In this document: positions 11,261 to 20,700 of the stretch, in pieces | How the letters are laid out: the number at the start of each line of letters is the position of its first letter | Numbering within the stretch: the stretch's first letter is position 1 | Assembly (NCBI GenBank): GCA_963920635.1 | Contig: OY987307.1 | Span: 248,001-312,000, forward strand | DNA: 64,000 bases | Source of the DNA: Pseudeuparius sepicola | Lineage: Eukaryota > Arthropoda > Insecta > Coleoptera > Anthribidae | Direction of reading: 5' to 3' | The notes under the pieces: generated by a model | Seen by the model: the letters and a program-made list of their open reading frames with translations, nothing else | Databases searched by the model: none | Told to the model about the DNA's origin: nothing | Position numbers and translations under genes: made by a program

Positions 11261-11974
11261 TAAAGTGTGTGTGTACCTACCCATTTTGATTGCTTCTATG
11301 TTAAGGACAATAAGTATCGTGGCTATAACTACAAGAGAAGTTTATTAAGAAGTTATGCTCTCCGTGTTGCACAAAATGGAAGCATTATAGAACACCTTTT
11401 ATAATTTAATTTAATTCATAATAAAGTATCATGTTCCATCCATAAATATGCCTTCTATTAAGACTAAAATGACAGAAACAATAAAATACAACTTATGGAA
11501 TATTTCCACAACAGTATTGGCTTTGTTGAATTTTCAGTATTAATTGTATGTAATTGTGGGTCAAATCTCCATTTATAATATTCTGGTAATAACTGTTTTG
11601 AATTTTTCATTGCAATTTTTATTTTGTCCGAGATTCAATAACTCAAAGGACTATACTTTTTACTTAAAAAATGGTGTTCAATGCAATGTAATGAAATGAG
11701 GTTGCAACTCACGAAATAATTCGAAGAAGAAGAAGAAGAAGGATTCAAAATCAAATGAAATGTTTTGATACCTATGGTTGTAGGCAATAGTATTAATAAA
11801 CTGTATGAACCACAGAGATACTTAGCCATGAATAATTTGTACTTTTGTTTTTGTACTTAAGTAATTAAGTTTTTCTGAAATTTCAAGATTTTGAGTATCT
11901 ATTTACCTACCTTGAACAATGGACTTACGAGTAACTAGGTGACTCTAGTTCGCAATAGCAACCATCAAATCAAT

Positions 11975-12435
11975 TTTAAAATGTTAACTGGAGGTGAAGT
12001 ATAAGGTATAGGAACATAGTTATATAGGGGTGCGATCTATTTCATAGCATTTACCACGCTCTGCTACTTGTAAACTTACCAAGCTTATCAGCAGAAACCA
12101 CACGTATAATATTCAAACGTTTTTATGCGGTCGACGTCGACCTAGTCAAGGAGGCAGGTGTCGACTTGGGCCAGTTAGGCCAGTCTAACCAGTGCCGTGC
12201 AGGGAAATAAGGATTGCGCTTTATTTTACGGATTTTGGTCTTGTGTACGGATTTTTGTTTGGTGTTGTTTTGTGTGAAACAAAATTATTGGTTTGCTTCG
12301 GTTTGAATTATTTCAAAGTTTATTTTATTCTTTTTTAGAGCATTTAAATACTTTTTTTATAATATTAAGCGCCGCCTAAGGCTCGGTCTTGGCATTAAAA
12401 AAAATTCCGCTATGGTTTAATTATTTCTTTGGTTT
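11975..12435. mobile_element. 460-bp insertion in the IR-4 upstream region, type unknown
   Basis: The IR-3 and IR-4 upstream regions align on both sides of this segment: AGCAACCATCAAA before it and TTTTTATTGTGTAA or TTTTTATTATGTAA after it. The segment itself is present only before IR-4. Its middle (12125-12200) is GC-rich, with CGACGTCGAC-type palindromes. No ORF and no clear terminal inverted repeats were found. It could be an insertion before IR-4 or, less likely, a deletion before IR-3. Confidence 0.6.
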
Positions 12436-12719
12436 TTATTGTGTAAACACGTCTGACATCACTGATTTGGAAAAAGGGTACATTTGGCAACATGGTCAGT
12501 CCAAATTTTATGACTATGATCTCCAATCTATTTCCAGCTGAGAAATATTGTATATATTTAAGTTATTCCATTAACACTATATAATTTCATATTGATTGAT
12601 GAGCACCAATAATGCCCATACCTATTTAAATTTAAGTAAGATATTATTTGGTGGCCTCTATATTTGGCTAAATATCCCTATATAGCCCATGCAGTTGGTG
12701 TTAAATGTATATTCTCCCG

Positions 12720-14321
12720 ATGTACTTACATGCCATGTTTTGCATTTTCTGTCATTTTTGTATTGTTTCAAGCTATAACTTCGAAATAGAAATGCTAAAC
12801 AAAGCTGATGTAAGAACATTAGATTTCATAAAGAAATACTTTTATGATACCGCATGTGTCCATCAGATACATTCGGACATGATCACAATCGGTAGGCCTA
12901 TGCTACGGTACAACAGATTCGTCAAGAAGATTTTTATGGTTTATGACAAATTTGCAGATGGCTACATCATCGGAAACGAAAAGAACAACCCCGAAGAAAC
13001 TTTAGAGCGAATTTCCCGATATCACTCCTTTAATCGTCGTGCTAGGTTCATCGTTATTTCCGAAAAAACGGACAAGAAAAATATTACAAAAGTTGCAAAA
13101 AAGTTGCACATAACAAGATTATGTGTTGTGCGACCGCGAAATTTCAGCTACGACTGTTTGAAGCTCCCAAACGCCGAAAGCGAAGGATATTGGAAAAACA
13201 AAAACGTGACGGTGTGTTACAGGCTCATCGAAGCGTGGACTACTTGCGTAGGTTGTAGAAATTTCGAAGGTATGGAAATCGAAACGATCAAGTTTATAGC
13301 GAAATATTTAAGGATGAACGCGAAATTTTTAGAAATCGATCGAATAGAACTCAAAAAGAAGCTGGCAAACAGAAAAGTTAAGATAGTTTGCGACCTGTCT
13401 CTGAATAGCTTGATATATGCCGTCAAATATATTGAGTTTGATGTCGGACATACTTACATGCAGGACGACTTATTGTACATCGTGCCGACTGCAAAGAAAA
13501 TCGAAGGGTGTAGACAGTTGTTGCTAATTTTCGACCCAAGCGTATGGATTGTTTATTTAGTAATGTTTTTGTCGTTTCTTGTAGCGTTTAAAACGATTTT
13601 CAAAGATGTAAGCTTTATATCAATCGTGCAGGTGTTGCTAGATGCTGGCTTGAGCATACGACCGAAGAGCACGTCTTTAAAAGCTCTCGCTTTTTTGTTG
13701 GTGGTTGCAGTTCTGTACGTCAATACGATGTTCAAAACTAAACTACTATTCTTCCTCACTGGCAGCGTTAGGGAGAAACAAATAACCACGATGGACGACA
13801 TACTGAAGTCCGATTTGAAATACGGGATGTTTCTGAATTTCAGCGACGACGGTAGAGAGAAACTACGGAACAGCGTGGACTGCCCTTACGACCTCACCTG
13901 TGTGAACCGAACGGCATTCAAAGGAGACATGTTTGTGATAATATCGGTTACGAGAGCAAGATACTTATCGGCCTTATTGTACATGGACAAAGACGGCAGG
14001 AGTTTGATAACGGCTTCGAAAGCCGTACACAGGAAGACGTATCGGGCGGCGGTTTTCCCAAAAGGGTCACCACTGACGAAGGTGGTAGACAAGTTACTGT
14101 TCAAGATGCAGAGGTCCGGGTATATTGCCAGAGTCAGACGATTGCTGGAGGATTCCGTGAGAATGGTGTACTGGAGTAACAGGAGGGGGCACATAATGTT
14201 CAATACGTTGAATTTGGGCGAACTGAGATGCGCATTTGTGGTGTTCGGAATAGGGAGTTTCGTCGCCCTTTCCGTTTTCGTTTTCGAAATGTTTGTTCGC
14301 GATTGTAAAATATATAAATAA
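12720..14321 (+). CDS. IR-4: divergent ionotropic receptor, intronless, complete
   Basis: The 533-residue duplicate of IR-3 has the same domain order: signal peptide 1-18, S1 from about 164, TM1 about 270-297, pore and TM2 about 321-351, CPYDLTC near 391, TM3 about 506-529. An in-frame ATG at 12705 would add five residues (MYILP). I prefer 12720 because it aligns exactly with the IR-3 start and puts the signal peptide at the N-terminus; IR-3 has ATA where this gene has the upstream ATG. Twenty bases after the stop, similarity to IR-3 ends abruptly at a foldback insertion (14344), so the transcript end may differ between the two. It probably encodes a chemosensory channel subunit with unknown ligand. 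Confidence 0.94.
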   Translation: MYLHAMFCIFCHFCIVSSYNFEIEMLNKADVRTLDFIKKYFYDTACVHQIHSDMITIGRPMLRYNRFVKKIFMVYDKFADGYIIGNEKNNPEETLERISRYHSFNRRARFIVISEKTDKKNITKVAKKLHITRLCVVRPRNFSYDCLKLPNAESEGYWKNKNVTVCYRLIEAWTTCVGCRNFEGMEIETIKFIAKYLRMNAKFLEIDRIELKKKLANRKVKIVCDLSLNSLIYAVKYIEFDVGHTYMQDDLLYIVPTAKKIEGCRQLLLIFDPSVWIVYLVMFLSFLVAFKTIFKDVSFISIVQVLLDAGLSIRPKSTSLKALAFLLVVAVLYVNTMFKTKLLFFLTGSVREKQITTMDDILKSDLKYGMFLNFSDDGREKLRNSVDCPYDLTCVNRTAFKGDMFVIISVTRARYLSALLYMDKDGRSLITASKAVHRKTYRAAVFPKGSPLTKVVDKLLFKMQRSGYIARVRRLLEDSVRMVYWSNRRGHIMFNTLNLGELRCAFVVFGIGSFVALSVFVFEMFVRDCKIYK

Positions 14322-14343
14322 TGTTATTTCGTAATGATCTATA

Positions 14344-16001
14344 CGGGGTGGCCCACCACGAACTGCATCGATCTATACTGTACTTTCACCGTTTTAGTAG
14401 ACATTGCCATGGCTGGGCGGCGCGCCGCCGTGTATTCGGCTAGGTTCGTCAGTCGTTGGCGGGGGGCGGGGCGTGTTCTTTGCCCGCCAACGACTGACAA
14501 ACCTAGCTGGACGCGCGGCCTATTCCCCTATATGTCTACCAAAACGCTGTAAGTACGGTATACGGAAAACTAAGAGTAGGAAAATTCTGAAAATTTGGCA
14601 CCTCACCAATGCCGATGGGCGCTGCTCAACTAAAATATTTTGGTGAATCTGGCACTTCCGGTTATACCGGAAGTCGATATCAACTTTCTTATCTCAAATG
14701 GAACACCCTGTATATTATTGCATTTTTGGATTCTAGGCGTCATTTTGGAACAAAAACATGCAACATGTCCTATGTCTAGATCCAACCGTTTTTGAGATAT
14801 TTGCATTTTTCCGAAAAAAATTACAGGTGCAGGCCTAAAGTCAATTAGCAATTTATACGAGGAAACCGCGAAATTTCACAACGAATTTTTGGCATGGTGT
14901 AACAGAAGCCCTGACCTAGTGATCTCTGCTGAGAAATAAATCCGTTCTTATACAGGGTGTTCACAAAATATGAATAAAAATTACATTCAAAATGTGCTTA
15001 ACTCTCGAAATTTTCAAATGGAAACCCCCATTTTTTTAATGCGATCTTATTCACCACTAAAAATGATGACAACTTTGTGTAAGGTTTCCTATACCTAAAT
15101 GCAGTAATTTTCGATTAATTTACAAAAAACCCACTTTTCGTCCATAAAATGCGGGGTTTGCTTAACGCTTGGAAAATCATATTAGCCGTGGACGTTGAAA
15201 AGACAATCGCGGCTGAGGAAATGTCACTTGGTTTATAAATTATTGTCAACAATAATGCCGGCGCGCTTAAATTACACAAACGAAGATTATGTATTCTCCG
15301 TAGATAATAAACAAATTTAAATAATCTTCCTTTGTGTAATTTAAGCGCGTCGGCATTATTGTTGACAATAATTTATAAACCAAGTGACATTTCCTCAGCC
15401 ACGATTGTCTTTTCAACGTCCAAATTAATCGAAAATTACTGCATTTAGGTACAGGAAACCTTACACAAAGTTGTCATCATTTTTAGTGGTGAATAAGATC
15501 GCATTAAAAAAATGGGGGTTTCCATTTGAAAATTTCGAGATTTAAGCACATTTTGAACGTAATTTTTATTCATATTTTGTGAACACTCTGTATAAGAACG
15601 GATTTATTTCTCAGCAGAGATCACTAGGTCAGGGCTTCTGTTACACGATGCCAAAAATTCGTTGTGAAATTTCGCGGTTTCTTCGTATAAATTGCTAATT
15701 GACTTTATTAGGTCTGCACCTGTATTTTTTTTCGGAAAAATGCAAATATCTCAAAAACGGTTGGATTTAGACATAGGACATGTTGCATGTTTTTGTTCCA
15801 AAATGACGTCTATAATCCAAAAATGCAATAATATACAGGGTGTTCCATTTGAGATAAGAAAGTTGATATCGACTTCCGGTATAACCAAAATATTTTAGTT
15901 GAGTAGCGCCCATCGGCATTGGTGAGGTGCCAAATTTTCAGAATTTTCCTACGTTTAGTTTTCCATATATAGATCGATGCAATTCGTGGTGGGCCACCCT
16001 G
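14344..16001. mobile_element. 1.66-kb foldback element (CAGGGTGGCCCACCACG family), TA target
   Basis: The ends are CGGGGTGGCCCACCACGAA at the left and the complement of CAGGGTGGCCCACCACGAA at the right, with TA on each side (14342-14343, 16002-16003). The two arms pair over almost their full length around a centre near 15300. Inner CAGGGTGTTC sites lie at about 14954 and 15837. There is no transposase. The IR-3 paralogue reads GATCTATATAATA at the insertion point (about 9906-9918), which is the empty site. The left arm carries its own insertion (14378-14558). Confidence 0.9.
14378..14558. mobile_element. 181-bp GC-rich foldback nested in the left arm
   Basis: It is flanked by TATA on both sides (14374-14377, 14559-14562) and is absent from the matching place in the right arm (about 15963-15970). 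The termini CTGTACTTTCACCG and the complement CCGTACTTACAGCG form imperfect inverted repeats. An inner pair (CGTCAGTCGTTGGCGGG with CCCGCCAACGACTGACA) makes most of the element self-complementary. It is GC-rich in an AT-rich region. It is a short non-autonomous TA/TATA-targeting element that inserted after the host foldback formed. Confidence 0.85.
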
Positions 16002-16119
16002 TATATGCAAAGCTATTTATTCTGTGCTATTAGTAACTACTTAAGTAAATCATTAACTGTTATTATGTATAATATATTTTTGGAATGGTAATTTTTTTGC
16101 TCTATTAAAAAAGGCAAAA

Positions 16120-17725
16120 ATATACAGGGTGTTCCATTTAAAAACCATTGACTTGAAAAAAAAATGTACTAGTAGCATTGGATTCTACTTTTCGAAAACG
16201 CACATTTTCGAAAAACTCCCTGTAACTTAAGAACGGTGACAGATATCGATTTGCCGTTTTCGCCATTATAAGTTTATCATAAAAAATGAGCCTCAGACAC
16301 CGATGTCAGTTTTCGTCTAACTCCTTCAAAAATAATGTGCCTTCGGGTAATATCGCCCAGTCTGAAATATCGCCCACTTTTAAATTTGGCGCCTTGTGGA
16401 AGTTTTTCTACTAACCAATGAGGTTAGTCCTTTTTAATAGCGTGTTTTGAACAGCCAATAGCAACAACGCATTTAAATCTAAATAACCAACAGCCACAGT
16501 CTGTAATACCTAAACTGCACGGGCGTAGCCAATATTTAGTTTTGGGGGGGGTTTTAGTTTGAGAAGTAAATAAAACAACAAAAATATACTTATATGAAAT
16601 TTAATATCTATATATCCATCCGAAAAACTACGACATATATTTATAAAGTTCTTAACTTTAAATGAAATGGATAAATTAATTTCGTTCCTCTGCGCTAAAT
16701 CTAAAACCATTAAAGAAGAAATCTTCGGCTTTTTCTTTTAAATATATCTACTACTTCATCTGCATGAATTTCTGTTCCATAGTGAATGTTCATTAGAGCC
16801 AAACCATTAAGTCTGTTTTCACTTGTAGTGTTCCGTAAATAGTTTTTCAGTCTCCTTAGGCTCGAGAAAGACCTTTCTGGGGTAGCAGTGGATACAGGAA
16901 TGGTAGCCAAGATTTGTAGTAATGTGTAAATATTAGGATAAAGGTTTTTATCGCACATATCTAGGCATTCCAAACTAGATTTCGGGGTAGGCAGTCTTCT
17001 TATCAGTATGCAAGGTAGCTGAAGCTTTGATAGCTAAATCCAAATTTGTTTCTTTATTAGAAACACCTTGACCTTGACTACACCATTTTTTCCAGTAGTC
17101 CATACCTTTAGGTTTACCACCCTTCCTTTTTTCTCCTCCATTTTTCGACAGTAATAATGATTCACGTCTCTATCCTTAACAAGGATAGATAATATTAGGT
17201 AATATTTTGCTTATTTCGGGGGGGGGGGGGGGGGTTTGAACCCCCGAACCCCCCCCCCTTTGGCTACGCCCGTGCTAAACTGAGTGAGAGGGCACGATTT
17301 ACATTTCTTATAAGATTAATAGATATACCTATCATATAATAACGTTTCCAGCAAAGTACCGTCATTTAAAAGGTACTTACAAATAAGATGGGCGATATTT
17401 CAGCCTTTTATTTTAATACGTAAAATATGATATGAGACAATGTGTGAAATGCACGGGCGATATTTCAAACCAAGTGGGCGAAATTTCAGCAACGGGCAAA
17501 AATATCGGCGTTTTTAAAAATCGTTATTTTTTGATAAAAATTGATGTATTTTATTTTTGTCAAATAGTTAATACAGGCTTTACAGGTCCAAAATGTTTAT
17601 TGTTGTTATTTTTAATATAAACCTAAGGATTTTAAGAAGTGGAATGTCTTAGGAGGGCGATGTCACCCGAAGGCACCTTAGGAGTTTCCCTTTAAAAGTG
17701 TCCAATTTGGGAAATCCCGTACATC
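16120..17725. repeat. Repeat region with GGGCGATATTTC motifs, split by a hAT element
   Basis: The left part begins ACAGGGTGTTCC (about 16125) and contains GTGCCTTCGGGTAATATCGC followed by a second AAATATCGCCC. The right part repeats GGGCGATATTTCA at about 17392 and 17456 and ends with the inverted copy GGGCGATGTCACCCGAAGG (17655-17673). So an inverted-repeat element is present, interrupted by the hAT copy at 16518-17274. Its exact right end is not clear (CCCGTACATC near 17716). No coding sequence. Confidence 0.55.
16518..17274 (-). mobile_element. hAT element copy 1, internally deleted, intact ends
   Basis: The terminal inverted repeats CACGGGCGTAGCC / GGCTACGCCCGTG are flanked by a perfect 8-bp target duplication, CTAAACTG (16510-16517 and 17275-17282), diagnostic of the hAT superfamily. 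The minus strand encodes the C-terminal hAT dimerisation region at 16710-16973 ([20 protein letters not shown], then [11 protein letters not shown]). The rest of the transposase and the promoter part present in copy 2 are missing, so it is non-autonomous. Homopolymer G and C tracts lie just inside both ends. Confidence 0.93.
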
Positions 17726-17785
17726 AGAAGCAAACGCATCCTTGTGGGGGGAAGGGGGAAACACGAGCAACAATCTTCCGATAAA

Positions 17786-20700
17786 TTACTTGGGTTTATT
17801 GTAATAATTAGCTGTCACAAACGGCATTCTGGTGACGACGGCGCCGTACAGCTTGTCCCTTATCTTCAGACTGACCCTGGTGCCGGCTCTGCCGTAGCTC
17901 GTCGGCACGTACCCCATGGAGACGTTCCTCCCGGTCGATGGCGACGGCCCGCCCGACGTGACGTCACCGATCTCTCTGCCCTCCTCGTTCAGGATCCTGG
18001 CGCCGTGTCTGGCCGGCGGGCCTTGTTCGCTGACCAGCCCCACCCTCTTGATGGCAGATCTGAAACGTGTTGGAAAGGACGGAAATAAAACGTCATCACC
18101 TCGCGACGACCTTCATTTGACCGTGTTCCTAACTAGGATAAATGTTGCTAAAACAGAAATTGGGTACTGGAGTGCAAAAATTGCGCAAGTGTCTGTAAGA
18201 TGGCGCTGGAGTTGGAGAGCGGCCATTGGTACAGAGCGAGAATAAAAAGTAATGTTTCGCCTTGCTAAAATAAGTTTCCGTTCCTTATAAGTTGTTTTGT
18301 TGCCCGGCAAGGTCGTTGGTCGGAACCAGGGGTCTAGGGGGAGGCAGGCGGACCGACCCCCTTTTTTATACAAATAACAGCACATCGCTCCCATCCTGGC
18401 GTATTTTGCGATTGAAACTGTGAATTGTTAAACACAAAATAATAATATGAATATTTACGCTCCTTTATTTTTCTATATTTTTTCATAGTTATTAAGAATA
18501 TTGTTGAGTAAAATATTAAGTAAGAGGACTACCTACCGGCTGTCAAATCTACTGTCATGACATAATAATTCTCCCTCAAAACCGCATGAATGATCACAAT
18601 ACTTACCCTAACTGACGTTTAGAATTTATGTCACTATAGTTTTATCTTTTATCATTCTATTAACTTTTCATTAAGTACTTAATATTGATAAACCGAAAGA
18701 AATTAAAATTCTGTTGTATTTGATCCAAAGTTGACGTAAAGTTGTGAATTTTGTTAGATACGTGAAATACCTACTATTTGCTGATATCTTAATATATGTA
18801 TTATTTTGGCATACATTTAGGGTAATGGAAAATCAACTTTGTGTCAAACAGAATTTTAAAGCGTTAATATAATTTTCTTTTGAAAAAGACATATTCTTAT
18901 CGATATTTTTTAGTAATAATAAAAAGTTAATAAAATTATAGAATGATACTCGTATATTATGTTGTATAGCTAGAGATATAAAATAGCTTTTACGAAGTAA
19001 TGACTTTTTAAAATTTTAAGAAATTTTATAAATAGGAAATAGGCGCTTATGTAACATTAAAATAGAAACGACTTTTTCAAGTTAAACGTTTTGAAATTGT
19101 GACAAATAAGCCAATTTTTAGGGATTTTATTTTTTAAATATAATTTTTGACAGATAGCGAAAGTCACGTGACCACGTTTGAGTCGGTTATTCTTCCTCGT
19201 TTTTAATCGAAAGGTAACCCCAAAGTTAACTGCATATGTGTTCTATTATTATCCGTTAATAAAAAAAATATGTTTAAATTAATAAAAAGATACATTTTGC
19301 ACCGTCTTCATTTTTTCCAAAAAGGTTTTTTGGTTATAACTTTTGTTTGACGTTCGATTGTTTTTTTCCAGACGACATTACATTGTTTGGAAAAAACTGC
19401 AACAAACTGGTTTTTAAATCATTAATTTGTCTCAAAAAATTCGGAATGGTTAAAGTGAATGTTCCTATCACCTTCAGGCGGACACCCTGTACCTAATAAA
19501 AATATTATTAAACAAATAATAGTACTTTTTGAAATTGAGCCCATGTGTTGACAGGTGGCCGTGATTACAGCCCAAAAGTAAAGTTACACACATTGTTTAA
19601 TGTGCTTTTTGAACCTAACAAAAAAAAGTTTATCAAAATCGGTAAACAAATAAAGATATTTTACCAGGGTGGTAACTCCTTAACGGAGGTCACACTGTAG
19701 ATGTTTAACATATAGGTACAGAAGATGTTCTTTCGCATCAATATATCGTTTTCTTTTTTCATTTTTTATTTTCGAGATATGTATTTATCTTAATTATTGC
19801 GTTACTTAAAATGTGTGTTTGAATGTAGTGTTAATGCAAACGAAGAAACACCTTATGTACACATAAAAGACCATGTTTCATTTCATTGAAAAAACTAAAC
19901 ATAATTTTGTATAACTTTTAAGCCAGCAATACTATACCTACAGAAAACGTGCCGAATAACATTCTTTAACTAAAGATATGCCTTTAACAGTAAAAAACAC
20001 AGTTGACATTCAAGTGACCTTGAAAACGTCGTCTGCCTACAAGTGAAAACGTGCGTCTTACATTGCACCTCATATGCTTCAACTTTTATGTGATTTTTTG
20101 CGATTTTCGTTTTTGAGATATTTATAATAGCTGCATTTATTAAAATGGAACACCCGGTATAGACAATTTTCGACATACCTATACATATAGAGACATAGAC
20201 ATATGAATTCTCCCCTAATGTCAGTTTATATGCTAACGATTGTGTTTTCCTCACGAAAAATACATAACGGCGACATACGTATAAATAATGCAAAGTCAAC
20301 TAAAGCAGTTTTTAGTGCCGCCGTGTACCTTTCAAGCTAAAAATCAATGAACCATTGCTAAAAAGAGAGGGGTTAAAATCACAAATCGGAGTCTTTGAGC
20401 TACGGGGGTCTCCCGAATATACCTTTTGAAGTTTTATATTATTTTAATATTAAAAATTCGCAATTCATAGTATATAATAATATGGAAGTAATACAAAAAC
20501 ATAAAAAAGTAATCAGACAGCTTAGTTGCTTAAATATTATATCGCCAAAACGTAAAATTGATCATATGAACATAATATATGTAATTATTAAACTGGACCT
20601 GTAACAACAGCGTCAACCGTTCATCGATCGTCTGTTTTTCGCGCCATCTGATAAACAATAGCTACACTTTTGGTATTCCCGCTGCATAATTTAAGGTATT

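Larger units (their letters stand above)
9891..12719. other. Spacer between IR-3 and IR-4
   Basis: It holds a decayed mariner transposase end (11071-11260) and the duplicated IR-4 promoter region (11670-12719). That region is interrupted at about 11975-12435 by a 460-bp segment missing from the IR-3 copy. The stretch 9925-10510 has open frames of 67-92 codons with no known features. I see no gene there. Confidence 0.6.

Noticed and set aside
12705..12719. Upstream ATG of IR-4 giving a 538-residue protein
   Set aside because: IR-3 has ATA at this position, and starting at 12720 gives a signal peptide that aligns from its first residue.
18113..18394. 93-codon minus-strand frame in AMT intron 5
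   Set aside because: It lies wholly within an intron of a confidently modelled gene and shows no motif.
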